Source: Glaesserella sp041817755 (lineage in GTDB: Bacteria > Pseudomonadota > Gammaproteobacteria > Enterobacterales > Pasteurellaceae). Taken from it: 47,310 nucleotides of DNA. A model generated the notes under the pieces. It was given only the letters and a program-made list of their open reading frames with translations. It did no database searches and was not told the origin of the DNA. Location: the NCBI RefSeq assembly GCF_041817755.1, contig NZ_JBGYBX010000061.1:1-47310 (forward strand). Reading direction: 5' to 3'. Positions 9,085 through 17,548 of the stretch are shown here, piece by piece (the stretch's first letter is position 1; every line of letters starts with the position of its first letter). Position numbers and translations under genes: made by a program.

Positions 9085-10281
9085 TTATTTTACCCATTTC
9101 AACGGGTTTACCGCCTGACCTTTCCGACGAATTTCAAAATAGAGTGCGGAACGACTTTGTCCGCCCGAATTACCGACGTTTGCAATAGTTTGTCCCGCCT
9201 GAACACGGCTGCCTTTAGAGACGGCAACGGATTGGTTGTACCCATAAAGCGACATGTCTCCGTTTCCATGATCAATGACCACCACTTGCCCGTAGCCTTG
9301 CAACCAATCCGCTAAGATCACCCGACCTGCGGCAATCGCTTTTACCGGTGTCCCCGCTCCGGCTTGAATAACAATGCCGTTCCACTTAAGTTCGCCCATT
9401 TGCGTTGAACCGAAGTTATTCGTCACTTTACCGGCAACCGGCATCGGATATTTGCCGCTTCCCAAACCGCTTCCCGCTCTCACGCGCTGCTTCTCTTGCT
9501 CCGTCGGCTTACGTTTCTCTTCAGTGTTCTTTTTTTGTTCTAATTGGGCGATTTCTTGTTTTTCTTGCTGTGCCGCTTCGTTTGCCGCTTTAGTCAGCTG
9601 ATTACGTAAAGCGGTTTCGTTAGTTTTAAGTGCATCGAGACGGGTTTGATCCTGTTGCAATGTTTTATCGATGGATCGAATCGTACTCTCCCGTTCGTTT
9701 TTGACTTTTTGTAGATCTTTTTCCTGCTTTTTCTGTGCATTTAACTGGGTTTGCTGCCCTTTTTGTTGCCCTTTCAGTTCATCACGGCGCGTTTTTAATT
9801 CTTCTTGCGTCCGACGTAAATCATAGATGGCATCAATTCTGACTTGATTGATATGTTCATAATAAGCGCCCATACGATCCGCATTTTTGGCTTCTTCAGA
9901 TAATAAACGTTCTAATACGGAAGGGTGAATGCCGGAACGGTATGCCGAATCCAACTGTTCTTTCAGCTTCTCTTTTTGCTCTTTTTCCTGCTTTTCCAAC
10001 CGCTTGATCTCTTGTTCCGTCCGTTGAATGGCTTGACGGGTTTCTGCAAGCGTCAACTCGGTTTTTTTCAGATTATTTAAAACTTGCCCCATTTCGATTT
10101 CTTGATTTTTCAGGGTGGATTGAAGGGAATCTCGCTTTTTTTTCTGTTCATCGATTTTACTTTGTTGTTGCTTGATCTTTTGCTGAATTTGGGACAGATC
10201 ATTCGCCTTTGCATATTGCGGCAATACAACACCGATACTGCATAACGACATGATAAATGTGAGGGTTCGACGTGCTTTCAC
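9085..10281 (-). CDS. envC: EnvC, septal activator of murein amidases
   Basis: This 398-residue periplasmic protein (E. coli EnvC is 419) has a signal peptide (to about residue 26), a long coiled coil rich in Gln, Lys and Glu (~27-260) and a C-terminal LytM/M23 domain (~275-398). The zinc ligands of active M23 peptidases are missing: the first His position is Asn (WNGIVIQ), the usual LYGH reads LYGYNQ, and HLHFE reads ALYFEIR. That is the known degenerate pattern of EnvC, which opens the active sites of AmiA/AmiB at the septum under FtsEX control rather than cutting murein. It begins the envC-yibQ-tamA-tamB cluster. Confidence 0.95.
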   Translation of the reverse strand: MKARRTLTFIMSLCSIGVVLPQYAKANDLSQIQQKIKQQQSKIDEQKKKRDSLQSTLKNQEIEMGQVLNNLKKTELTLAETRQAIQRTEQEIKRLEKQEKEQKEKLKEQLDSAYRSGIHPSVLERLLSEEAKNADRMGAYYEHINQVRIDAIYDLRRTQEELKTRRDELKGQQKGQQTQLNAQKKQEKDLQKVKNERESTIRSIDKTLQQDQTRLDALKTNETALRNQLTKAANEAAQQEKQEIAQLEQKKNTEEKRKPTEQEKQRVRAGSGLGSGKYPMPVAGKVTNNFGSTQMGELKWNGIVIQAGAGTPVKAIAAGRVILADWLQGYGQVVVIDHGNGDMSLYGYNQSVAVSKGSRVQAGQTIANVGNSGGQSRSALYFEIRRKGQAVNPLKWVK

Positions 10282-10433
10282 GAGTATTCCTTATCCAAAG
10301 CAGATGAAACGATAAATTGATTATTCTAATCGGTTATTGATTAAATGACTATGCTTTTTAAGCAACCAAACGGAATAAACCATTTCGTTAAAAAGGATAT
10401 GTGATAGAAGAGATAAGAGAGATCAAGATGAAA

Positions 10434-10510
<77 letters not shown>

Positions 10511-10542
10511 AAATCAGAATTATAAGAGACCAAAAAAAGAAA

Positions 10543-10619
10543 TGGTCGGCGAGATAGGATTTGAACCTACGACCCACTGGTCCCAAACCAGTTGCGCTAC
10601 CAAGCTGCGCTACTCGCCG
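10543..10619 (-). tRNA. tRNA-Pro (anticodon TGG)
   Basis: A 77-base cloverleaf starts CGGCGAGTAGCGCAGCTTGG, with anticodon loop TTTGGGA and T-loop GTTCAAATC, and with encoded CCA. It lies 32 bases upstream of tRNA-Arg on the same strand, so the two are probably cotranscribed. Confidence 0.97.
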
Positions 10620-10785
10620 ACGAAGTGGCTGGCATTATAGATGGTTTAAGGATTCCGTCAATTGATTTTTAAGGAATATCCGCTGAATGCATGTTCTTTG
10701 AACATTATTTATGATGACCGACTTACTAAATCGGCAAATTTTTGCGACAATAGCAAACGATATCGTATTGACTTTGGGAGAAAAC

Positions 10786-11640
10786 ATGTCCGCACAAATT
10801 ATTTCAGGGAGCGCTGTCGCTGCGCAAATTAAATCTCAGATTAAAGAGCAAGTGATGCTCTATGCTTCTCAAGGCAAACGGGTTCCCGGATTAGCGGTAA
10901 TTTTAGTCGGTGCGGATCCTGCCTCTCAAGTTTATGTCGGCAGTAAACGAAAAACGTGTACGGAGTTAGGCATTCAATCCAAATCCTATGATCTGGCTGA
11001 AAATACGACTGAAGAAGCGCTTTTAACACTTATCGCACAATTGAATCAGGATACTGAGGTTGACGGTATTTTAGTGCAATTTCCACTTCCGGCTCACATT
11101 GATTCAACTAAAGTAATTGAAGCCATCTCACCGGATAAAGATGTGGATGGCTTCCATCCTTATAATGTCGGTCGTCTTTGCCAGCGCGTCCCGACCTTAC
11201 GGGCATGTACGCCTTATGGTGTCATGAAGTTATTGGAAACGACCGGCGTCAATTTATACGGTAAACATGCCGTCATTGTCGGTGCTTCCAATATCGTTGG
11301 CCGTCCGATGGCACTGGAACTTCTTCTGGGCGGATGTACCGTTACGGTAACACATCGCTTCACCGTTGATCTCGAAAGTCACATTCGTCAAGCGGATCTT
11401 GTCGTAGTTGCCGTCGGTAAACCTCAATTTATTCCGGGAGATTGGATTAAAGAGGGAGCTATTGTGATTGATGTCGGCATTAACCGTATTGACGGTAAGT
11501 TAGTCGGCGATGTCGACTATGAGAAAGCCAAACAAAGAGCAGCTTTCATTACGCCCGTCCCCGGCGGGGTCGGACCGATGACGGTCGCCATGTTAATGCA
11601 AAATACGTTGCAGGCTTATGAACAACATATCACAAAGTAA
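10786..11640 (+). CDS. folD: FolD, bifunctional methylenetetrahydrofolate dehydrogenase/cyclohydrolase
   Basis: This 284-residue cytoplasmic enzyme interconverts 5,10-methylene-THF and 10-formyl-THF with NADP, supplying one-carbon units to purines and formylmethionine. Visible family motifs are the catalytic Tyr50 and Lys54 in SQVYVGSKRK, DGILVQFPLP, the Rossmann segment GASNIVGRP, and the signature PVPGGVGPMT near the C-terminus. The ATG at 10786 is chosen because GGGAG lies 5 bases before it and MSAQIISG matches the family N-terminus; an upstream in-frame start at 10711 lacks both. It ends at a strong bidirectional terminator shared with the porin gene. Confidence 0.96.
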   Translation: MSAQIISGSAVAAQIKSQIKEQVMLYASQGKRVPGLAVILVGADPASQVYVGSKRKTCTELGIQSKSYDLAENTTEEALLTLIAQLNQDTEVDGILVQFPLPAHIDSTKVIEAISPDKDVDGFHPYNVGRLCQRVPTLRACTPYGVMKLLETTGVNLYGKHAVIVGASNIVGRPMALELLLGGCTVTVTHRFTVDLESHIRQADLVVVAVGKPQFIPGDWIKEGAIVIDVGINRIDGKLVGDVDYEKAKQRAAFITPVPGGVGPMTVAMLMQNTLQAYEQHITK

Positions 11641-11652
11641 TACGAAGAATAC

Positions 11653-11682
11653 AAAAATCCCCGCAAAGAGCGGGGATTTTTT
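11653..11682. terminator. Bidirectional intrinsic terminator between folD and the porin gene
   Basis: Arms AAAAATCCCCGC (11653-11664) and GCGGGGATTTTT (11670-11681) enclose loop AAAGA. A T-run follows on both strands, so it serves folD on plus and the porin on minus. Confidence 0.92.
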
Positions 11683-11707
11683 ATAAAAGTCTTCAAGTAA
11701 TCACGAA

Positions 11708-12745
11708 TTACCAGAATACGCGTAAACCTACACCAACAACTTTATCAGTTGTTTTAGCGCCGTTATCTACTTTAGTTTTCACAACACGACCTTCAAGGTA
11801 AGTAACAACTTGTTTATGTAATTGATAGTCTGTACCTAACAAAAATTTGTGTTTTCTCGTCTTATTGTCACTACCTTTTACTTTAGTATGCTCATAACCA
11901 TATGCACCATATACGCCTACCGCACCAAAGCTGTATTTAGCACCAGCTGCAAGCGCAGATGTTCTGGTTTTCGCAGAACCGTTTTTCTCATATGCCTGGC
12001 TACCATCAAGAGCAACTTTTAAGCCACCGAGTTTATAGCTTGTAGCAACTTCCCATGCATCTTTGTAGTGTCTGTAGTTAGCATTAGTTACATAATTATC
12101 ACGGGTATAACCGGCTTCTAACGCTAATGCCTGACCTTCCGCTAAAGGCAGAACATAAGTTGCACCTACACCGTAACCATTTTTCTTATCGCCAGTAGCA
12201 ATTTCATTATTTGAATCACGTTTTTCTGCAAAGTTATAGTTTACACCAACTTGTAAACCGTCAATACCTTTGTAGTCATAACGTACAACAGCTGTACCTT
12301 CCGCCGTTAATAGACCTGGTGATACACCATAACTATAGTCAAAACCAGTTTCACCGATATCATCACCGATGGTCAATTGACGACCAAATGTCAGTTCACC
12401 GTATTGTTTGCTACCTAAACCAACATAAGCACGTTTTGCATATAAATCACCAAATTGATCAGTTGTAGTTGGTGAACCATTAAAACGCAATTCCAAACGA
12501 CCTAATGCATAGAAATCTTCTGCAATATCGTGTTTTACACGAACACCAAAGCGAGATCCATCATTTTTTAAATTAGAGTGCTTCTCCGTTTTGTCACCAT
12601 TTTTAACTTTGGAATCGCCTTTATCTAACAATAGACGCAAAGAACCGTCTACAACAACTTTTGTACCTTCATTTTCATACACAGTTACCGCTGAAGCTGA
12701 TGCTGCGAATGCTGTTACTGCTAATGCTACAAGTGTTTTTTTCAT
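11708..12745 (-). CDS. Major trimeric porin, OmpP2/OmpC family
   Basis: This 345-residue outer-membrane porin starts with a clear signal peptide (MKKTLVALAVTAFAASASA, mature VTVYENEGTK). The body is rich in Gly, Tyr and Lys with alternating barrel strands such as SRFGVRVKHDI and RAYVGLGSKQYGELTFGRQ, as in Pasteurellaceae P2-type general porins. The final residues GVGLRVFW end in Trp instead of the commoner Phe. ATG 12745 is chosen over GTG 12754 because AAGGTG sits at proper spacing and the signal peptide begins there. It is monocistronic, with a long leader of about 116 bases. Codon use is strongly biased, as expected for an abundant protein. Confidence 0.92.
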   Translation of the reverse strand: MKKTLVALAVTAFAASASAVTVYENEGTKVVVDGSLRLLLDKGDSKVKNGDKTEKHSNLKNDGSRFGVRVKHDIAEDFYALGRLELRFNGSPTTTDQFGDLYAKRAYVGLGSKQYGELTFGRQLTIGDDIGETGFDYSYGVSPGLLTAEGTAVVRYDYKGIDGLQVGVNYNFAEKRDSNNEIATGDKKNGYGVGATYVLPLAEGQALALEAGYTRDNYVTNANYRHYKDAWEVATSYKLGGLKVALDGSQAYEKNGSAKTRTSALAAGAKYSFGAVGVYGAYGYEHTKVKGSDNKTRKHKFLLGTDYQLHKQVVTYLEGRVVKTKVDNGAKTTDKVVGVGLRVFW

Positions 12746-12776
12746 AACGTTCACCTTAGGTTTTTGTATTTTAGTT

Positions 12777-12809
12777 AAAAAATCGCTCTCGTTAAGGTAT
12801 AAGAACGAT
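12777..12809 (-). terminator. Terminator-like hairpin inside the porin 5' leader
   Basis: On the minus strand ATCGTTCT (12809-12802) can pair with AGAGCGAT (12789-12782), 8 pairs including one G-T, with a 12-base loop. A T6 tract follows at 12782-12777. An alternative stem TCGTT/AACGA overlaps the same bases and would exclude it. This is the layout of an attenuator, but function is inferred only. Confidence 0.4.
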
Positions 12810-12867
12810 CCTCCAAACTGACATTCACTCCAAAATGTAATGTTGGGTAAATGTCATTTGCGGGCGA

Positions 12868-12896
12868 ATAGTGGCAGAATCATTATTCGGTGTCAA
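12868..12896 (-). promoter_or_regulatory. Probable porin promoter
   Basis: On the minus strand there is a perfect -35 TTGACA (12896-12891), a 17-base spacer and a weak -10 CACTAT (12873-12868). Initiation near 12861 would give a leader of about 116 bases. The 443-base gap between the porin and priC also holds the priC promoter, a CRP-like site and an AT-rich stretch in which I see no gene. Confidence 0.55.
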
Positions 12897-13065
12897 TATC
12901 TCTTACCATGCTTCAAATAAGCAAAAAACACTTTTAAAATCAATTCATTATATAAAAAGACGAGTAATTCTTCTTTATTTATTGAGAATCGCTCCATTAC
13001 GGAGATAAGTGTAACACATTGTTTTATAAGCATTTAAATCACACAAGGAGAACAATTTACATTAT

Positions 13066-13081
13066 TGTGAACTATTTCACA
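13066..13081. promoter_or_regulatory. Consensus CRP-type site between porin and priC
   Basis: The half sites TGTGA and TCACA are perfect and separated by 6 bases, with T-rich flanks typical of CRP sites. The centre lies about 92 bases before the predicted priC start of transcription and about 212 bases before that of the porin, so the target is uncertain. Confidence 0.6.
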
Positions 13082-13130
13082 TTTTTGAAAATTACTTTTC
13101 TTTTAGATTGTTTTTTATACAAAATTAACA

Positions 13131-13159
13131 TTCAAAAAATGATTTCTCTTACCTATAAT
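13131..13159 (+). promoter_or_regulatory. Probable priC promoter
   Basis: TTCAAA (13131-13136), a 17-base spacer and a perfect TATAAT (13154-13159) lie 30 bases before the priC ATG. Confidence 0.65.
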
Positions 13160-13188
13160 GCACTTATCACTGACTTACCGGTATAAAA

Positions 13189-13695
13189 ATGACAAGTTTT
13201 ACAGCCACTATTCGGCAACATTTAGACCAATTTACTCCATTTTCAGAGGAAACCCTTGAAATATCACCTCCGCTGTTTAGCCTTTCTCGTGCATCAGTGG
13301 CGTTTTTCTGTGCTGAAATTCTGCAAACCTGCCAATTACTGGAGAAACAAACAGAAAGTGATTATGCCGACATTTATGCACAAAAACTGGTCACACAATT
13401 TGATGCATTAAACCGTGCCGTAGAAAAATTAGCCGCTCATCACCGTCGCCATGCGGTTTTTCGTTCGACTTATACGTTTCCGAAACATATTCATCGTCTT
13501 CCTTCAACAAAACGATTAGCGGAATATCACAAAGCATTAAGAGCGTTAAATGAAAAAATCAGCTGGTTGACCGAGCAAAGTTATCGCTGTACCAATGCGC
13601 AAGAGAAAGCCGTTTACTTAGGACAAATTGAAGAAACGGAATATCGTAAACAGAAATGTTTAGCGGCGATTGAGGCGTTGGATTCCTATCAATAA
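13189..13695 (+). CDS. priC: PriC, primosomal replication protein N''
   Basis: This 168-residue basic, mostly helical protein matches PriC, which reloads the DnaB helicase at stalled forks. Recognisable parts are the N-terminal FSLSRASVAFFCAEI segment, ALNRAVEKLAAHHRR in the middle, and a C-terminal charged helix around EETEYRKQKCLAAIE. It is a single gene with its own promoter. It runs convergently into polA, with which it shares an inverted uptake-sequence pair as a likely terminator. No strong ribosome site is visible before the ATG. Small divergent proteins of this kind are easily misnamed, but the match is good. Confidence 0.85.
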   Translation: MTSFTATIRQHLDQFTPFSEETLEISPPLFSLSRASVAFFCAEILQTCQLLEKQTESDYADIYAQKLVTQFDALNRAVEKLAAHHRRHAVFRSTYTFPKHIHRLPSTKRLAEYHKALRALNEKISWLTEQSYRCTNAQEKAVYLGQIEETEYRKQKCLAAIEALDSYQ

Positions 13696-13702
13696 TGCCA
13701 TG

Positions 13703-13760
13703 ACAAGCGGTCGGATTTTCGTGTTTTTTTGCAAAAAACAAGCGGAATCCGACCGCTTGT
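13703..13760. terminator. Inverted uptake-sequence pair between priC and polA
   Basis: ACAAGCGGTCGGATT (13703-13717) and its exact complement (13746-13760) form a 15-bp stem with a 28-base loop, which contains a third near-core at 13738. Each arm is an uptake signal. The position between convergent genes and the T-run in the loop suggest use as a terminator for both. Confidence 0.75.
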
Positions 13761-13776
13761 TGATCTGTCTCCCATA

Positions 13777-16641
13777 TTAGTGGGCTTCATCCCAATTATT
13801 GCCGATGCCGACTTCGGCAATCAGCGGGACGCTCAATTGAATAGCCTTTTCCATTTCGGTTTTAATCAATGCCGTATACCGTTCGACCTGCTCTGCTTTG
13901 ACTTCAAACACCAATTCGTCATGCACTTGCATGATCATTTGAATATCGTCATTGTCGCGTATGGCTTTATCAATGCTAATCATCGCGACTTTAATGATAT
14001 CCGCCGCCGTTCCTTGCATCGGTGCGTTAATCGCTACCCGTTCGGCGGCTTTACGGCGGATTTGATTGCCTGATTGAATGTCGGGCAAATATAAACGGCG
14101 ACCGAACAAGGTTTCAACATACCCTTTTTCCGCCGCTTTTTCACGAATATCGATCATAAATTGTTGTACTGCGGGATAACGTTGGAAATATAAATCCATA
14201 TATTTTTGCGCTTCAGCTCGCGAAATCCCCAATTGATTGGACAATCCGAACGACGACATGCCGTAAATTAAACCAAAGTTAATCGCTTTGGCACTGCGAC
14301 GTTGTTCGCTTGTCACCGCTTCCAAAGACACGCCGAAAATTTCAGCGGCAGTCGCACGGTGAATGTCTTTACCTTCTGCGAAGGCTTTAATCATATTTGC
14401 ATCGTTGGCAAGGTGCGCCATAATGCGTAATTCGATTTGCGAATAGTCCGCTGCTAATATTACGTAGCCTTCGCGGGCAATAAACGCTTGGCGGATGCGT
14501 CGGCCCTCTTCGTTCCGAATCGGGATATTTTGTAGATTCGGATCGCTCGATGAAAGCCGTCCGGTGACAGTCACGGCTTGGTGGTATGAAGTATGTACTC
14601 TACCTGTCTGCGGATTAATCATCTGCGGCAGTTTATCCGTGTAGGTTGATTTCAATTTGCTCAGCCCACGATGTTCCATCAATAACACCGGGACTTGATG
14701 CCCCATTTGCGCCAATTCTTCCAACACTTCCTCGTTGGTGGACGGCGCGCCTTTCGGTGTTTTTTTCAAGATCGGTAAACCTAATTTGGTAAACAAAATC
14801 TCTTGTAGCTGCTTGGTGGACGCCAAATTGAATACCTCACCGGCTTCCGCATGAACCTGCTGTTCCAATTCCGCCAAACGTTTTTCGATTTCAATCGATT
14901 GAAGGCGCAATTGTTGCGGATCGATCAACACCCCGTTGCGCTCCACCCGTGACAATACGCCGACCAGCGGCATTTCGATCGTTTCAAATAATGTCACCAA
15001 TTCAGGAGACTTTGCCAGTTCCGCATGCAGAACCTGATGGAGTTTCATGGTGACATCGGCATCTTCCGCAGCATATTCCGTGGCACGCTGAATGTCGATT
15101 TGATCAAAGGTTTTCTGATTTTTTCCTTTACCGGCAACCTCTTCGAACGGAATGGTTTGATGCCCGAGATAACGCTCGGCAAGATCGTCCATGTTATGAC
15201 GACCGGTACTGTCCAAGGTGTAGGATTCAATCATCGTATCAAATGCCACACCTTGTACGTCAATACCGTGGCGGGCAAAGACGGTCAAATCGTATTTGAT
15301 GTTTTGTCCGATTTTTCGAATTGTCGGATTTTCTAAAATCGGTTTTAATTGACGTAGACAATCCGCTTTGTCGAGTTGGTTCGGTAGCAGTGAGTCCGTG
15401 TGTTCCGTCTCATCCGGCGCATCACCGAATAAATCCGTTTGCGGTAACGGTGCGGATTGTGCTTTATGAGCCAACGGAATATAGCAGGCTTCACCGTTTT
15501 CAAGGGCAAAAGAAACCCCGACCAACTCAGCTTGCATCGCATCCAAGTTATTCGTTTCGGTGTCCAATGCGATCAGTGAAGCGGATTGTAATTTCGTTAA
15601 CCACTGTTGTAACAGCGACGCGTCATTCACACATTGGTAGCGGCTGCGGTCGATTTCCACGTTAATCGTTTTTGCAAATTTTTGCTCGGAACCGACCGCT
15701 TGTGTGGCTTGATAATTGTTCGGTATTTTTTCCGCACTGTTTTGAGTCACGGGATTCGCATTGCTCATCACTTCATTTAACCAACGCTTAAATTCATAGC
15801 GACCGAAAAGTTCGATCAATTGCTCCCGTTGTTGAGGTCGGGTCAATAATTGGTCATGGCGAACATCCAATTCGACATCGGTTTTGATCGTTGCCAATAG
15901 ATAAGAAAGCTCCGCCGTCTCTTTTTCGGCGGCTAATTTCGGTGCGAAATTTTTCGCTCCGCGGAAAGCAAGCTCGGCGACTTTATCCAAATTCGCATAA
16001 ATCTCTTGCATTGAGCCGATCCCTCGCAACAATGCCAACGCCGTTTTTTCCCCTACGCCTTTTACACCGGGGATATTGTCGGACGAATCGCCCAATAAGG
16101 CTAAATAATCGATGATCAATTCGGGCGGAATGCCGTATTTTTCAATCACGCCGTCACGGTCAAGCAAGGTATTGTTCATCGTGTTGATTAACATGATGTG
16201 ATCGTTCACCAATTGCGCCATATCTTTATCGCCGGTACTGATTAACACGTTTTTCCCCGCCTTCGCCGCTTGCACGGCAAGGGTACCGATCACATCGTCC
16301 GCTTCGACGCCTTCAATCGATAATAACGGAATGCCGAGTGCGTTGATCATAGCGTGCAACGGTTGGATTTGCGCCCGCAGTTCATCCGGCATCGGTGGGC
16401 GATGTGATTTATATTGTTCAAACAATTCATCGCGGAAAGTTTTGCCCTTTGCATCGAAAACAACGGCAATATGGCTGGGATCGACTTGGTTGATCAAACT
16501 TTTCAACATATTCAGCACACCGTACATCGCACCGGTTGGTTCGCCTTGTTTGTTGGTCAGCGGAGGGAATGCATGAAAAGCGCGGTAAAGGTAAGAAGAA
16601 CCGTCTACTAAGACGAGGGGATTTTGTGCAATCGTTGCCAT
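13777..16641 (-). CDS. polA: PolA, DNA polymerase I
   Basis: This 954-residue protein (E. coli PolA is 928) has all three activities by motif. The 5' nuclease is at residues 1-~290 (DGSSYLYRAFHAFPPL; STGDKDMAQLV; GVKGVGEKTA). The 3'-5' exonuclease is at ~340-540 with acidic residues present (LIALDTETNNLD, NIKYDLTVF, YAAEDADVT), so proofreading should be active. The polymerase domain has motif A YSQIELRIMAHL, motif B RRSAKAINFGLIYG and motif C QVHDELVFEV. Extra length lies in the linker after the 5' nuclease, near residues 290-340, where an uptake signal encodes QAVGSEQKFAK. It starts 83 bases downstream of the M15 peptidase gene. Confidence 0.97.
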   Translation of the reverse strand: MATIAQNPLVLVDGSSYLYRAFHAFPPLTNKQGEPTGAMYGVLNMLKSLINQVDPSHIAVVFDAKGKTFRDELFEQYKSHRPPMPDELRAQIQPLHAMINALGIPLLSIEGVEADDVIGTLAVQAAKAGKNVLISTGDKDMAQLVNDHIMLINTMNNTLLDRDGVIEKYGIPPELIIDYLALLGDSSDNIPGVKGVGEKTALALLRGIGSMQEIYANLDKVAELAFRGAKNFAPKLAAEKETAELSYLLATIKTDVELDVRHDQLLTRPQQREQLIELFGRYEFKRWLNEVMSNANPVTQNSAEKIPNNYQATQAVGSEQKFAKTINVEIDRSRYQCVNDASLLQQWLTKLQSASLIALDTETNNLDAMQAELVGVSFALENGEACYIPLAHKAQSAPLPQTDLFGDAPDETEHTDSLLPNQLDKADCLRQLKPILENPTIRKIGQNIKYDLTVFARHGIDVQGVAFDTMIESYTLDSTGRHNMDDLAERYLGHQTIPFEEVAGKGKNQKTFDQIDIQRATEYAAEDADVTMKLHQVLHAELAKSPELVTLFETIEMPLVGVLSRVERNGVLIDPQQLRLQSIEIEKRLAELEQQVHAEAGEVFNLASTKQLQEILFTKLGLPILKKTPKGAPSTNEEVLEELAQMGHQVPVLLMEHRGLSKLKSTYTDKLPQMINPQTGRVHTSYHQAVTVTGRLSSSDPNLQNIPIRNEEGRRIRQAFIAREGYVILAADYSQIELRIMAHLANDANMIKAFAEGKDIHRATAAEIFGVSLEAVTSEQRRSAKAINFGLIYGMSSFGLSNQLGISRAEAQKYMDLYFQRYPAVQQFMIDIREKAAEKGYVETLFGRRLYLPDIQSGNQIRRKAAERVAINAPMQGTAADIIKVAMISIDKAIRDNDDIQMIMQVHDELVFEVKAEQVERYTALIKTEMEKAIQLSVPLIAEVGIGNNWDEAH
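15695..15703 (-). repeat. DNA uptake signal sequence core in the polA linker
   Basis: This is an exact core with the TTTGCAAA-type flank, encoding part of QAVGSEQKFAK at about residue 313 of PolA, between two domains. Confidence 0.7.
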
Positions 16642-16723
16642 TTGAGATCTCTTGGTTTGTCAAAAATGGCTCATTATAACGAATGCGCACGAATTACTGA
16701 AAACGTTTTAACAATTCTTCATG

Positions 16724-17482
16724 TTATCGACAGGCTTGAATCACTAATTCGGGACGATACTCAAAATGAACGGAATCATAACTTGCCCATTTGCCGCCCC
16801 AAATAAAACCATGTTTTTCGAAAATACGGACAATGCGATTTAATTTCGGATCGTTGAGTAGCTGTGTCGGATAAGGACAAACGGTATCTTCGTTTTGACA
16901 CCCGCTCCAACGCCAATAATGATGCAAGTGTTTCGGCAACTGAAAATCTATGGCGATACCGAAACTGTGCGCGCTCAACCGAGAGGTACCTGCAATATTC
17001 CGATAATTAAAGGTTCCGAGGGGACGATTTACATAATCGACCAATTCGGGAAAACGGACAATTTCCTCACCGACTTTCTGCAGCTGCGCGGCGGCATGAT
17101 TACGTCGGTTAAATTGAACGGATTGTCGACTCGGCGCCCAATTAATAGCAATGAGATTTTGCTCAATATCAACGCGGGTCGAACCATATAAATGTTTAAA
17201 AAAAGCGTCATGACGAATACGCCCCGCATCCTGATATTGTTGCGGCACGGCAAACTCAAGCGGATAACGTTGGGAAAGCTGATCGGCAACGCTCGCTTCA
17301 ACTAGTTTTTGTCGAAAAGGCTTATCGGATAGTGTACCGATCGGCAAACGTCCACCGTCCGCAAAATGGATAACCGCTTGTTCGACTTGAATATCGGGAT
17401 ACGCTTGTTCAAGGCAAAAGGCAACATCATCAGCCAAACCGATAGACGGTAAAAACGCCGCACAGATGAGAAATTTTTTCAT
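16724..17482 (-). CDS. Exported M15-family peptidase (D-Ala-D-Ala carboxypeptidase/endopeptidase-like)
   Basis: This 252-residue protein has a signal peptide (MKKFLICAAFLPSIGLA) and a C-terminal M15 (VanY/CwlK-like) domain. The metal-site residues are visible as His172 and Asp179 in SAHSFGIAIDF, and Asp236 and His239 in DSVHFEYRPE. Such enzymes trim peptidoglycan peptides in the periplasm; the exact bond cut here is unknown. The ATG at 17482 is chosen because the signal peptide starts there; a 14-codon upstream extension to 17524 would spoil it. The ribosome site is weak. It is divergent from cmoA and upstream of polA. An uptake core lies at 17373. Confidence 0.85.
   Translation of the reverse strand: MKKFLICAAFLPSIGLADDVAFCLEQAYPDIQVEQAVIHFADGGRLPIGTLSDKPFRQKLVEASVADQLSQRYPLEFAVPQQYQDAGRIRHDAFFKHLYGSTRVDIEQNLIAINWAPSRQSVQFNRRNHAAAQLQKVGEEIVRFPELVDYVNRPLGTFNYRNIAGTSRLSAHSFGIAIDFQLPKHLHHYWRWSGCQNEDTVCPYPTQLLNDPKLNRIVRIFEKHGFIWGGKWASYDSVHFEYRPELVIQACR
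17373..17381 (-). repeat. DNA uptake signal sequence core in the M15 peptidase gene
   Basis: This is an exact 9-base core; the downstream TTTTGCAAA-type flank is degenerate here. Confidence 0.6.
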
Positions 17483-17548
17483 GACCGCTTCGCTTAATGG
17501 GTAAAATTGCGGGTACAATAGCAATTTTTAGTATAAATGAGAATAAAG

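Noticed and set aside
9085..9270. EnvC as an active M23 peptidase
   Set aside because: The zinc-binding His and Asp positions are Asn, Tyr and Val-type residues, as in the known inactive activator EnvC.
10711..10785. 25-codon N-terminal extension of FolD
   Set aside because: The family N-terminus begins at MSAQIISG and GGGAG precedes only the ATG at 10786.
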